Shown: in pieces, positions 44,580 to 53,024 of the stretch
How the letters are laid out: each line of letters opens with the position of its first letter
Position numbering within the stretch: position 1 is the stretch's first letter
DNA from: Sphingomonas azotifigens NBRC 15497
GTDB lineage: Bacteria > Pseudomonadota > Alphaproteobacteria > Sphingomonadales > Sphingomonadaceae
Direction of reading: 5' to 3'
Assembly: GCF_002091475.1 (NCBI RefSeq)
Contig: NZ_BCTR01000002.1
Location: forward strand, 42,576-106,575
Length of the DNA stretch: 64,000 nucleotides
The notes under the pieces: model-generated
Told to the model about the DNA's origin: nothing
Database searches by the model: none
The model's input: only the letters and a program-made list of their open reading frames with translations
Translations under genes and position numbers: made by a program

Positions 44580-45809
44580 TCAGAGGACGTGAAAACCGTG
44601 GGTGCCGTCGCGGGCGAGCTGGTCGACCAGGCCATATTCCCAATCGAGATAGGCCTGCATCGCCGCGGCCTTGTTGTCGGTGCCCTCATAGGGGCGCTTG
44701 TAGCGGCCCTCGGAACCGCGGGGCCGCGGCGCGCCGTCGCTGCCGGTCTCCAGCGGACCGTCGAATCCGCCATCGAGCACCAGCACCTCCCAGCCCATCT
44801 GGGCGAGCCAGGAGGCGGTCATGTCGGCGCGTGGGCCCAGGTCGTCGGCAACGACGATGCGCGCGCCGCGCACCGGGGCGTTGTGATCGGTCTCCTGCAC
44901 AAGCTGGCCGCCCTGCGCATTGCGGAAGCCGGGGATATGCCCGGCCTCGAACGCGGTGGGCTGGCGCACGTCGTAACGGTAGAGGGTGCGACTGGTGTCC
45001 CGCTCCAACTCGGCGAGATCGGCGAGGCCGATGCGCTTCACCCCGGCACGATAGGCGACGTTGCGGGCGCGCAGCCGCGCCTCGTCGGCGCCTTCCAGCG
45101 GAAGCTCGGGTGCCTGGCGGGTCTGGCCGGTATCGAGCCCCTGTCCCGCCAGGGTCCAGCCGATGGTGCCGTTGCGGAGGGCAAAGACCGGGTTCGGCAC
45201 GCCGGCGTTGATCAGCGACTGGGCGCCGATGATGCTGCGCGTGCGGCCCGCGCAATTGACGATGATCGTCGTGTCGGGATCGGGCGCCACCGCCTTCGCC
45301 GCCAGCACCAGCTCGGCGCCCGGCGCGCTGACGCCGGTGGGGATGCTCATCGTGCGATATTCGTCGAAGCGGCGCGCGTCGAGGATGGCGATGTCGGCCT
45401 TTTCGCGGATCAGCGCATGCACTTCCTCGGCGGGCAGCGAAGGCGTGTGGCGACGATGCTCGACCAGCTCGCCGAACGCCTTCGAGTAGCTGTTCACATC
45501 CTCGAACAGCTCATGGCCGGCGTCGCGCCACCCGGCGAGGCCGCCCTCCAGCGCATGGACATCAGTGTAACCGAGCGCGCGGAGCGTCGTGATGGCCGGC
45601 TCGACCAGCCCGTCGCCATCGTCATAGAGCACCACCGTCACGGCGCGGCGCGGCAGGCGCCATTCGGCTTCGATTTCCAGCCGTCGCAGCGGGATCTGCG
45701 CGGCGAAGAGCGGATGGCCGAGGGCAAACGCGGCTTCCTCGCGCAGGTCGATCAGGGCGATTTCGCGGTTGGTCAGCAGGGCACCGCGTATCTGGGCAGG
45801 CGTGGTCAT
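44580..45809 (-). CDS. Rhodanese-family protein with three rhodanese-like domains
   Basis: A 409-residue protein with three successive rhodanese-like units. The first (IALIDLREEAAFALGHPLFA) has a degenerate loop, VVLYDDGDG. The second (IAILDARRFDEYRTMSIPTG) carries the active-site cysteine in VNCAGRTRS. The third (RYDVRQPTAFEAGHIPGFRN) has VVADDLGPRAD in place of the active loop. Only the middle domain should transfer sulfur. It overlaps the cysteine-dioxygenase gene by four bases. It may move sulfane sulfur from a persulfide or thiosulfate formed during organosulfur breakdown; this is inferred from context. Confidence 0.85.
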   Translation of the reverse strand: MTTPAQIRGALLTNREIALIDLREEAAFALGHPLFAAQIPLRRLEIEAEWRLPRRAVTVVLYDDGDGLVEPAITTLRALGYTDVHALEGGLAGWRDAGHELFEDVNSYSKAFGELVEHRRHTPSLPAEEVHALIREKADIAILDARRFDEYRTMSIPTGVSAPGAELVLAAKAVAPDPDTTIIVNCAGRTRSIIGAQSLINAGVPNPVFALRNGTIGWTLAGQGLDTGQTRQAPELPLEGADEARLRARNVAYRAGVKRIGLADLAELERDTSRTLYRYDVRQPTAFEAGHIPGFRNAQGGQLVQETDHNAPVRGARIVVADDLGPRADMTASWLAQMGWEVLVLDGGFDGPLETGSDGAPRPRGSEGRYKRPYEGTDNKAAAMQAYLDWEYGLVDQLARDGTHGFHVL

Positions 45810-46429
45810 CGAAGCTCCTCGGAACGGTCCCAGAGATTGGGGAGATCGGTGTTGGCGTAGCCGGAGACGAAGCGGCGGGGCTCCGCATCGGGGCCATAGG
45901 TGGCGCGCTCGACCGCGCCGATGTTCGCGCCATAGACATGGATGCTGACCGACACGCCGTTGGCGACGCCGTTCGACACCTGGTGCAGATCGTTGCCGCC
46001 CGCAGGCGAGAAATGCTCGACCTCGCCGGCGCGCAGCTCGCGCTCGGGTCCGGCGGGGAACAGCACGCCCGCTCGGCGGACGAAGGATTGGACCCGCTCG
46101 CGCCCGCGCAGAACGCCGACCAGACCCCAGACGCGGTGGTCGTGCACTGGCGTGCGCTGCCCCGGCCCCCAGACGAAGCTGACGACCGAGAAGCGTTCGC
46201 GCGCGTCGCAATGGAGCAGATATTGCTGGTAGCGATCGGGATGCGGTCGGGCATAGACCTCGGGCAGCCAGTCGTCGCTGGCGACCAGCGCACCGAGCAG
46301 TGAAGCGCCCGAGCCGAGCAACACCGCTTCGTCGCGCTCGCGCTCGACCAGTTCCGCCAGCGCACCGACGAAGCGGCGCAGCCGGGCGACATTGGGCCGG
46401 GCCGCCGGGACCACCGCCGCCAGGCTCAT
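45806..46429 (-). CDS. Cysteine dioxygenase family (cupin thiol dioxygenase)
   Basis: A 207-residue cupin of the cysteine dioxygenase type. The iron ligands are two His of PVHDHRVWG and a third in SIHVYGANIG. Flanking motifs are FSVVSFVWGPGQRTP and GEVEHFSPAGGNDLHQVSN. It should oxidise a thiol to a sulfinate with oxygen. Cysteine is the textbook substrate, but bacterial relatives also use 3-mercaptopropionate or other thiols. It is locked between ssuB and the rhodanese by overlaps on both sides, which ties it firmly to sulfur scavenging. Confidence 0.85.
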   Translation of the reverse strand: MSLAAVVPAARPNVARLRRFVGALAELVERERDEAVLLGSGASLLGALVASDDWLPEVYARPHPDRYQQYLLHCDARERFSVVSFVWGPGQRTPVHDHRVWGLVGVLRGRERVQSFVRRAGVLFPAGPERELRAGEVEHFSPAGGNDLHQVSNGVANGVSVSIHVYGANIGAVERATYGPDAEPRRFVSGYANTDLPNLWDRSEELR

Positions 46430-47217
46430 GGCCGTGCCGCCTTGGTGAAGGGCACCACGTCCGCCGCCGGCTCGCCGCCGAGCAGCGACAGCAGCCGTTC
46501 GCGCAGCGCCGCGCTCAGCCCGACGCGTTCGCCGCGCGGGGCGGCGATCCGCTCCTCGGCGAGGATGCGACCGGAATCGAGCACCACGATCCGGTCGGCG
46601 AGTGCGATTGCCTCGTCGACATCGTGCGTCACCATCATCACGGCGGGCTTGTGGCTGCGCCACAGTGCCAGAACGAGGTCGTGCATCCGGTGCCGGGTCA
46701 GCGCATCGAGCGCAGCGAAGGGCTCGTCGAGCAGCAACAGGCTCGGCTCGCGGACCAGCGCCCGGGCCAGCGCCGCGCGCTGCGCCTCGCCGCCCGACAG
46801 CGTCAGCGGCCAGGCTTCGAGCCGATGACCGAGGCCCACCTCGACCAGCGCCGCCTGTGCCCGCTCTCGCACCTGCGGGCCCTTCAGGCCCAGCGCGACG
46901 TTGCGCCACACCCGCTTCCACGGCAGCAGCCGGGCATCCTGAAACACCACGGCGCGCGAGGTCGGCACCGCCACGTGCTGCCCGCGCGCGTCGTCGAGGC
47001 CGGCCAGCGTGCGCAGCAACGTGGTCTTGCCGCTGCCGGATCGGCCGAGCAGCGCGACGAACTCGCCGGGGGCGATGTCCAGATCGAGGCCGCGCAGCAC
47101 TTCGGTCTGGCCGAAGCGGCGGACAAAGCCCCGCAGACGCACCACCGGCTCGGCGACATCTTCTACGGCAGATTCGACGGGAACGACGATGTCACGGGCG
47201 ATTTCGGCGATGCTCAT
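46426..47217 (-). CDS. ssuB: ABC transporter ATP-binding protein, SsuB/TauB-type
   Basis: A 263-residue ATPase with Walker A in LLGRSGSGKTTLL, the Q-loop FQDARLLPWKRVWRN (typical of the nitrate/sulfonate/taurine family), signature LTLSGGEAQR, Walker B LLLLDEPFAALDAL and the switch His in MMVTHDVDEA. It overlaps ssuC upstream and the dioxygenase gene downstream by four bases each. It is the only ABC ATPase of this type in the window, so it probably energises uptake for all four binding proteins found in the island. Confidence 0.88.
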   Translation of the reverse strand: MSIAEIARDIVVPVESAVEDVAEPVVRLRGFVRRFGQTEVLRGLDLDIAPGEFVALLGRSGSGKTTLLRTLAGLDDARGQHVAVPTSRAVVFQDARLLPWKRVWRNVALGLKGPQVRERAQAALVEVGLGHRLEAWPLTLSGGEAQRAALARALVREPSLLLLDEPFAALDALTRHRMHDLVLALWRSHKPAVMMVTHDVDEAIALADRIVVLDSGRILAEERIAAPRGERVGLSAALRERLLSLLGGEPAADVVPFTKAARP

Positions 47218-48002
47218 GCGGCTTGCTCCACCAGGTTGGGGCGCCAGGCGAGGGCCCGGCCTTCGATCGCGCGTACCAGCCAGTCGGCGGCGAGGCCGAG
47301 GGCGGCGTAGACCAGCAGGCAGACGACGATGACGTCGGTCCGCATGAAGTCCCGCGCATTGTTGACGAGGTAGCCGAGGCCGGCTGAGGCATTGATCTGC
47401 TCGGCCACCACCAGCACCAGGATCGAGATGGTCAGCGCATAACGCAGACCGACCAGCAGCGAGGGCAACGCGGCCGGCAGGATCACGTGCCATACCTGCT
47501 CGGCGCGGCTGAGGCCGAAGCTGCGTGCCGCATCCAGCAGCCGCACGTCGGCGCTGCGGATGCCGCTATAGAGGTTGAGATAGACCGGGAAGGTGCAGGC
47601 GAACGCGATGAGCGCCACCTTGGGCGTCTCGCCGATCCCGAACCAGACGATGAACAAGGGCGTCAGCGCCAGCGTGGGGATGGTGCGCTTGATCTGCATG
47701 AGCGGATCGAGCGCGATCTCTCCCTTGCGCGACAGACCGGCGGCGAGCGCCAGCACGACGCCTGCGGTGACGCCGAACCCCAGCCCCAGTGCGATCCGCC
47801 AGAAGGATACGAGCAGGTTGGACGGCAGCTCGCCGCTCCACAGCATCTCGAGCCCCGTCGACAGCACCGTCGAGGGTGCGGCGAGCGTGCGGGCGGGAAT
47901 GATGCCGGTGCGCGATCCCGCCTCCCACACGAGCAGGAAGGCGATCGGCGACAACCACCGCGCCCCCCAGGCGAACCCATTTCTGCGCGTGTGCTGCGAC
48001 AT
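47214..48002 (-). CDS. ssuC: ABC transporter permease, SsuC/TauC-type
   Basis: A 262-residue inner-membrane permease with about six hydrophobic segments. The EAA loop reads LLDAARSFGLSRAEQVWHVI, then LPAALPSLLVGLRYALTIS, as in SsuC/TauC. The ATG at 48002 follows GAGGGG; it is the first gene of a long minus-strand operon running down to 35448. It diverges from the LysR regulator at 48184, and the 181-bp gap holds a nested inverted repeat. The transported class is alkanesulfonate, taurine or a related anion by family. Confidence 0.88.
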   Translation of the reverse strand: MSQHTRRNGFAWGARWLSPIAFLLVWEAGSRTGIIPARTLAAPSTVLSTGLEMLWSGELPSNLLVSFWRIALGLGFGVTAGVVLALAAGLSRKGEIALDPLMQIKRTIPTLALTPLFIVWFGIGETPKVALIAFACTFPVYLNLYSGIRSADVRLLDAARSFGLSRAEQVWHVILPAALPSLLVGLRYALTISILVLVVAEQINASAGLGYLVNNARDFMRTDVIVVCLLVYAALGLAADWLVRAIEGRALAWRPNLVEQAA

Positions 48003-48086
48003 GACACCCCTCGATCGATGGAGGTGCAATCCTGCGCCTAATTCCCATCACATCAATCGAGTTTTACGCGAGCGCATATAAGCGGT

Positions 48087-48128
48087 GCTTGCCTGACCAA
48101 GCCCAGCTTGGAGGGGGCGCAGGCAAGC
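48087..48128. promoter_or_regulatory. Nested inverted repeat in the ssuC/LysR control region
   Basis: Outer arms GCTTGCCTG (48087-48095) and CAGGCAAGC (48120-48128) are a perfect 9-bp complement. Inside them CCAAGC-CCA-GCTTGG (48097-48111) is a second perfect hairpin. The structure lies centrally between the divergent ssuC and LysR genes. It could be a compound operator for the LysR protein or a structured leader RNA; sequence alone does not decide. Confidence 0.5.
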
Positions 48129-48183
48129 TTTGTTGAGCAACGCTAAACCTACTGCATAACTGGGAAATAAAAATCATAGGGGA

Positions 48184-49029
48184 ATGGGCGCGATGCCGGT
48201 GAATCTACCGACCAATATCCTGCGCAGCTTCGTATCGATCGTCGATACCGGCTCCATGCTGCAGGCGTCGGAGCAGGTGTTTCTCACCCAGTCCGCGCTC
48301 AGCCTACAGATCAAGCGGCTGGAGGAGCTGGTGCAGCAGTCGCTGTTCCACCGCGAAGGCCGCCGGCTGGTGCTCACCCAGCCCGGTGCGGTGCTGCTCG
48401 ACTATGCCCGCCGCGTGCTCAACCTCCATGACGAAGCGGTGGCGGCAGTGACGGCGGGCAAGTTCGCCGGCCCCGCGCGGGTCGGCATGGTGCAGGACTT
48501 TGCCGAGACGATGCTGACCGGTCTCCTCGCCCAGTTCGCCGAACTCCACCCCGAAGCCGAGATCCTCGCCCGCGTCGCCGGTACGGCGGAACTGCAGGAG
48601 CTGCTTGGCCGGCGCGAGCTGGACGTGATCGTTGGCTTCGCCGCCGCCAATGCCGCCGACGCGCTGGCGGTGACGCCGATGGCCTGGTTCGGCGCGACCG
48701 ACCTGCTCGATCGCGAGGTTCTCCCACTTGCCGTGCTCGAATCGCCCTGCCGCTTTCGCGAAGCGGCGATGCACGCGCTCGAGGACGCGGGCGTGCGCTA
48801 CCGGATCGCGGTGGAAACGCCCAATTTGTCGACGCTGCGCGCCGCCGTCCATGCCGGCCTCGGCGTCACCTGCCGCACCCATCTGTTCCTGAGCGACCTG
48901 CCGACGGCCGAGGATGCGCGGCTGCCGCCGCTGCCCAAGGTGGCCTGCATCGTCCAGAGCGGCGAGTTGCTCGACGACGCCTGCACCCGCCTGGCGACGC
49001 TGACCCGGGCGCTCGTCGCCGAGCGCTGA
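48184..49029 (+). CDS. LysR-type regulator of the organosulfur genes
   Basis: A 281-residue LysR protein. The N-terminal helix-turn-helix is NILRSFVSIVDTGSMLQASE, then FLTQSALSLQIKRLEELVQQ. The ligand domain includes ARVGMVQDFAETMLTGLLAQ and LDVIVGFAAANAADALAV. A second ATG at 48193 is possible and sits at a better distance from the GGGG of the leader. It diverges from ssuC, the usual arrangement in which a LysR activator controls the neighbouring operon. Sulfate starvation or an organosulfur effector would be the expected signal; this is inferred from neighbours. Confidence 0.86.
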   Translation: MGAMPVNLPTNILRSFVSIVDTGSMLQASEQVFLTQSALSLQIKRLEELVQQSLFHREGRRLVLTQPGAVLLDYARRVLNLHDEAVAAVTAGKFAGPARVGMVQDFAETMLTGLLAQFAELHPEAEILARVAGTAELQELLGRRELDVIVGFAAANAADALAVTPMAWFGATDLLDREVLPLAVLESPCRFREAAMHALEDAGVRYRIAVETPNLSTLRAAVHAGLGVTCRTHLFLSDLPTAEDARLPPLPKVACIVQSGELLDDACTRLATLTRALVAER

Positions 49030-49124
49030 TCTATCAGCAATCCTCAATGGCACCGCAGCCGGTTTCATTTCCGGCCGCGCGCGCGCGCGCCTAGCCTTCC
49101 CTCCTTTCCATCGGAGGGTCATCC

Positions 49125-49781
49125 ATGACGCAGCTCGCCACCCTGTTTGCCGAACTCCAGGCCGAACGCGAACGCAGCTGGGCGCCCGCGCAGCTGCAGG
49201 CCAATGCCGCGCAGCGCACCGAACTGATCGAACGCTACGATCCGCGCCAGCATGTGCAGGTTGGCGAGCGAGTCGGCCCCTTCCTGCTGGTCGCGTCGAC
49301 CGGCGAGGCGCTGACCCGCGACACGCTGCTGGCCGAAGGGCCGGTGGCGCTGGTCTTCTTCCGCTTTGCCGGCTGCCCAGCCTGCAACCTCGCCCTTCCC
49401 CATTACGACCGGACGCTGCGCCCCGCACTGGAAGCACGCGGCATCCGCCTGGTCGCGGTGAGCCCGCAGCTTCCCGAGCGGCTGGGCGAAATCCGCGACC
49501 GCCACGGCCTGGGCTTTCCCGTCGCCAGCGATCCCGACAACCGACTGGGCAAGGCGCTCGGCATCACCTTCGAACCGAGCGACCAGCCCGAGATCGCCCC
49601 CGGTGCCAGCTGGATCGGCGCGGTGACCGGCACCAACAGCTGGACGCTGCCCCAGCCGACGATCCTAGTGATCGACACCGACGCCACCGTCCGCTTCGTC
49701 GATGTCAGCCCGGACTGGCTGACGCGCACCGAGGCGGAAACCGTGCTGGCCGCGCTGGACGGGGTGCGCGCGGCCGCCTGA
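49125..49781 (+). CDS. AhpC/TSA-family peroxiredoxin-like protein
   Basis: A 218-residue thioredoxin-fold protein. The redox motif is FRFAGCPACNLALPHYD, with a CxxC pair rather than the single peroxidatic Cys of typical peroxiredoxins; RGIRLVAVSPQLPERLGEIR follows. It belongs to a redoxin-domain group often near sulfur genes. The ATG at 49125 follows GGAGG. It converges tail-to-tail with the hydroxyacid dehydrogenase with no gap between stop codons. A role in thiol repair or peroxide removal during sulfur oxidation is likely but not shown. Confidence 0.8.
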   Translation: MTQLATLFAELQAERERSWAPAQLQANAAQRTELIERYDPRQHVQVGERVGPFLLVASTGEALTRDTLLAEGPVALVFFRFAGCPACNLALPHYDRTLRPALEARGIRLVAVSPQLPERLGEIRDRHGLGFPVASDPDNRLGKALGITFEPSDQPEIAPGASWIGAVTGTNSWTLPQPTILVIDTDATVRFVDVSPDWLTRTEAETVLAALDGVRAAA

Positions 49782-50729
49782 TCAATAGCCGAGGGCCGGA
49801 TCGACCAGATCGGACGGCCGCTCGCCCCGCGCGAAGCGGGAGAGGTCGGCGGTGATCTTGTCGGCCAGCAGGTGGCGCACCGCCAGGTAATTGGCCGAGA
49901 TGTGCGGCGTGATCCACACCTTGGGATGCGTGTAGAGCGGATGGCCGGCGGGCAACGGCTCGGGATCGGTCACGTCGAGCGTGGCAAAGGCCAGGCGATC
50001 CGCATCGAGTGCCGCGAGCAGCGCCTCCTGATCGACGATCGACCCGCGCGCGATGTTGATCAGGTGCGCATGCGGCAGGGCATGCGCCAGCAGCGCGGCA
50101 TCGACGAGGTGCCGCGTCTCCGCCGTCGCCGGCACCGCGATCACCAGATGATCGGCCGAGGCAACCACGTCCGCCGCGCTGCCAAGCAGTTGCACGCCAG
50201 CGACACCGGCGGGCCGATCGCGGCGTCGCACCGCCGTCACCTGCGCATCCAGCGCCAGCGCGCGCCGCGCCACCGCCTGCCCGATCGCACCGAAGCCGAG
50301 GATGCCGACGGTGGTGCCGCGCACCCGCCCGAGCTGGCGCGGGCCCCATTGCCCCGCCTCGGTGACCGCCGCGCCGACCAGATCCTTGGCCTGCGCATAG
50401 ATGGCGGCGATCACATAGTCGGCAATCTCTTCCGAGGCGACACCGCGCCCGCAGCTGACCAAAGGTGCGTCGAGCAGCCAGGGCGGATAATAGTCCACGC
50501 CCACCGAGGCGACACAGACCCAGCGCAGCCGACCGGGCCACAGCCCCGGCTTCTGCGCTGCCGGCGCCGCCCGCCAGGCGGGGGCAGGCCGCACGATCAG
50601 CACGTCGGCCTCGGCGGCAGCTTCCCAGGGCCGCTCCTCCGGCGCGTCGATGATCGTCGGTGCGACCGGATGGGCCGCGAGCAAGGCGCCGAACTCGGGT
50701 CCCAGCTGGTTGGCGATCACCAGGCTCAT
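49782..50729 (-). CDS. D-2-hydroxyacid dehydrogenase (NAD-dependent)
   Basis: A 315-residue D-isomer-specific 2-hydroxyacid dehydrogenase. The NAD fold has VGILGFGAIGQAVARRA. The catalytic triad is Arg in NIARGSIVDQEAL, Glu in DVTDPEPLP and His in ITPHISANY. Glyoxylate, hydroxypyruvate or a 2-keto acid are usual substrates. It is the last gene of a receptor-binding protein-flavoprotein unit and overlaps the flavoprotein gene by four bases. It may therefore reduce or oxidise a carbon product left after sulfur removal. Specific substrate unknown. Confidence 0.85.
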   Translation of the reverse strand: MSLVIANQLGPEFGALLAAHPVAPTIIDAPEERPWEAAAEADVLIVRPAPAWRAAPAAQKPGLWPGRLRWVCVASVGVDYYPPWLLDAPLVSCGRGVASEEIADYVIAAIYAQAKDLVGAAVTEAGQWGPRQLGRVRGTTVGILGFGAIGQAVARRALALDAQVTAVRRRDRPAGVAGVQLLGSAADVVASADHLVIAVPATAETRHLVDAALLAHALPHAHLINIARGSIVDQEALLAALDADRLAFATLDVTDPEPLPAGHPLYTHPKVWITPHISANYLAVRHLLADKITADLSRFARGERPSDLVDPALGY

Positions 50730-51901
50730 GCGACGATTCCCAGCCCGGCGCGGCCGGCGGCGACAAGGATGGTATCGTCCTGCGGCGAATGGATGCGGCT
50801 GCACAGCACGTCGCGATAATGCCGCTCGAGCGGATTACGCCGGGTGAGCCCCGGATTGCCGGTGAGCTGCAGGCCGATCTCGACGGCGCGGATCGCATTG
50901 GACGTGGCGACGAACTTGATGTTGTTCGCCGCCGTTGCGGAAGGTGGATCGCCCGCGTCCGCGGCCTCGGCTGCCGTGCGGATCAGCGTGGCGTTGACCT
51001 GCAGCAGCGCCTCGATCTCGCCGAACTTCTCCTGCACCCGCGGCAGCGTAGCAAGCGATGCGCCGAGGTTGCTCGGCACCCGCTCGTTCAGATAGCCCGC
51101 AAGCCAGCCCCGCGCCGCCCGGGCAGCTCCGTCGTAGATGGTCGAGATCGCCAGCGCGTTCCACAGCAGGGGCGCGGAGTCGCCCGGCTTGGGCAGCCAT
51201 TCCTCCGGCCGGCGCAGGTCCACCGCGTAGGCGGCAGGAATCGGCGCATCGCGGAACTCGACCGCGTGGCTTACCGTCGCGCGCATGCCGAGATGGTCCC
51301 AGGCCGGGTGAATCGTCACACCGGGCGTACCGGCGGGCACCAGGAAGTTGCCGAGGCGCGGCTCGGGCTCGTCGGTCTTGGCCCAGACGCCGTACCAGTC
51401 GAGCCCGGTCGATCCGGTCGAATAGATCTTGGTGCCGGTCAGCGCCCAGCCTTCCTTCGTGCGGCGCGCGGTGGTGGCGGGAATGCCGCCGCGCACCGGC
51501 GTGCCGAGTTCTGGCTCGACGCGGAAGAAACCGATCAGCCCACGCCCCTCCGCCGCCTCGCGGGCGAGGCGGGCATAGAGCTCGGGCGGCCAGCGATCCC
51601 CTTTCCCGGCATGGAAGCTGTAGGTCATGAACAGGATCAGGCCGACCGAGGGATCGCCCTTCGACACCGCACCGAGCACCCGCAGCGCCTCGGCAAGGCC
51701 GGCACCGCGTCCGCCGAACTGCGGCGGAACGGTGAGGCCGATCAACCCTTCGCGCGCCAGCAGGTCGAAACTCGCATGCGGGAATTCGCCGCTGCGGTCA
51801 TAGGCTTCGGCCTGGCTCGCAAGCGTGCGGGTAATACGGTCTAGCAGCTGCTGCGGCACCGGGCCGGGGGCGATCTCGGGGGCGAGGGCAAGCGTGGCCA
51901 T
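50726..51901 (-). CDS. Acyl-CoA-dehydrogenase-fold flavoprotein, SfnB/DszC-like
   Basis: A 391-residue flavoprotein with the acyl-CoA dehydrogenase fold: EGLIGLTVPPQFGGRGAGLA, LFMTYSFHAGK, WALTGTKIYSTGSTGLDWYG, and a C-terminal helical domain with ALLQVNATLIRTAAEAADAG. The pattern and the sulfur context point to the monooxygenase branch that includes DszC (dibenzothiophene) and SfnB (dimethylsulfone-linked), which use reduced FMN instead of acyl-CoA. It lies two bases after an SsuA-like binding protein. True acyl-CoA dehydrogenase activity is the alternative and seems less likely here. Confidence 0.78.
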   Translation of the reverse strand: MATLALAPEIAPGPVPQQLLDRITRTLASQAEAYDRSGEFPHASFDLLAREGLIGLTVPPQFGGRGAGLAEALRVLGAVSKGDPSVGLILFMTYSFHAGKGDRWPPELYARLAREAAEGRGLIGFFRVEPELGTPVRGGIPATTARRTKEGWALTGTKIYSTGSTGLDWYGVWAKTDEPEPRLGNFLVPAGTPGVTIHPAWDHLGMRATVSHAVEFRDAPIPAAYAVDLRRPEEWLPKPGDSAPLLWNALAISTIYDGAARAARGWLAGYLNERVPSNLGASLATLPRVQEKFGEIEALLQVNATLIRTAAEAADAGDPPSATAANNIKFVATSNAIRAVEIGLQLTGNPGLTRRNPLERHYRDVLCSRIHSPQDDTILVAAGRAGLGIVA

Positions 51902-51903
51902 GG

Positions 51904-52893
51904 TCAGGCTCCTTGGGCGAGAAGGTCGTGGAAACGGGTGTCCCACAGCGGACGCACATCCACCTTGGGGACCAGCCCGGCGGCGGCGAAGGTGTCCGCC
52001 ACCTGCTGCTGGGACTGGATGGCGGCATCGCTGACGGGCAGCAGCCGGGTCGGCTCGCTCTGGTGGTTGAGCCCATCCTCGACGAAGGGCAGCGGCACGC
52101 CCACCGCCTGGGCGACGATCTTCGCCCATTCGGCTTGGTGGCTGTTCGTCCAGTCGCGCGCCTGGCGGATCAGCTTAAGATAACTACCGATCTGCGCGAC
52201 GCGCTCGGGATCGTCCAGCGCCTTGTGATGCGCGGTGAAGACATAGTTGCCGGAAAGGAAGCCCAGCGCCGTCTTCAGTACCCGCGCGCCATCCTTGGCG
52301 ACGGCGCGCTGGATCGGATAGCCATAGATCGCCCATGCATCGAGCGACTCTTGCGAAAATGCCGCCGCGCCGTCGCTGACGTTCATCGCGATCGGCTGAA
52401 TGTCGGACCAGCCGAGTCCCACCGACTGCAACATGCGGATCAGGAAATAATGCGTCGTCGTCGCCCGGACAAAGCCGATGCGCTTGCCCTTCAGATCGGC
52501 CAGCGACCGGATCGGCGACCCCCGCGGCACGAGCAGCGCCTGGTTTTTCACGTCGCTGCGCGCCACCGCGATCTGGCGGAAGCTGTGGATCGACGAGGCG
52601 GCGGCGAAGATCGGCGGGATCTCGCTCATCGATCCCACATCGAGCGAGCCGCCGTTGAGCGCCTCGACGACCAGGTTGCCTGCCTGGAACTCGCTGTACT
52701 GGATCGGGAAACCGGGCGTTATCCCGGCCGCGCGGAAGGCCAGCCGGTAATCGGCGTCGCCCTTGCCGGTGATCGAGACGCGGAGCGGCTTCGCCCCGCT
52801 GCGGCCGTGGCATCCGGCAAGGCTCAGCGCCCCCAGCCCGATCAGGGCGGCGCGACGCGACGGGGGCGGAAACGGTGGACCGGCAGACGACAT
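51904..52893 (-). CDS. Sulfonate-type ABC substrate-binding lipoprotein, third type
   Basis: A 329-residue binding protein with a twin-arginine/lipobox N-terminus (SRRAALIGLGALSLAGCHG). It has the SsuA-fold motifs FQAGNLVVEALNGGSLDVGS, GSPIRSLADLKGKRIGFVRA and LDAWAIYGYPIQRAVAKDG. It is more divergent than the other three; the GSIGHYLLL element is TTTHYFLIRM here. The ATG at 52893 has GAGG upstream. It follows the TonB receptor at 53025 by 131 bp and precedes the flavoprotein gene. It has no permease of its own. Confidence 0.82.
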   Translation of the reverse strand: MSSAGPPFPPPSRRAALIGLGALSLAGCHGRSGAKPLRVSITGKGDADYRLAFRAAGITPGFPIQYSEFQAGNLVVEALNGGSLDVGSMSEIPPIFAAASSIHSFRQIAVARSDVKNQALLVPRGSPIRSLADLKGKRIGFVRATTTHYFLIRMLQSVGLGWSDIQPIAMNVSDGAAAFSQESLDAWAIYGYPIQRAVAKDGARVLKTALGFLSGNYVFTAHHKALDDPERVAQIGSYLKLIRQARDWTNSHQAEWAKIVAQAVGVPLPFVEDGLNHQSEPTRLLPVSDAAIQSQQQVADTFAAAGLVPKVDVRPLWDTRFHDLLAQGA

Positions 52894-53024
52894 GAACACC
52901 TCGATTAATACCTAGTGTATCGATAGGCATTAGGCTGCTCCAAGGAGGATTGCTTGGGCGCATATTAGCTGGGCTCAATCGCCCGCATTAGCCGAGCGGA
53001 TCGCCGCCTGCCCGCCCCTCTCCG

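Noticed and set aside
50726..51901. Fatty-acid acyl-CoA dehydrogenase
   Set aside because: No beta-oxidation genes nearby; the neighbours are sulfonate uptake genes, which favour the SfnB/DszC-type monooxygenase branch.
52894..53024. Operator CCTA-N9-TAGG upstream of the third binding protein
   Set aside because: Four-base arms are too short to support a site without a second copy or conservation data.
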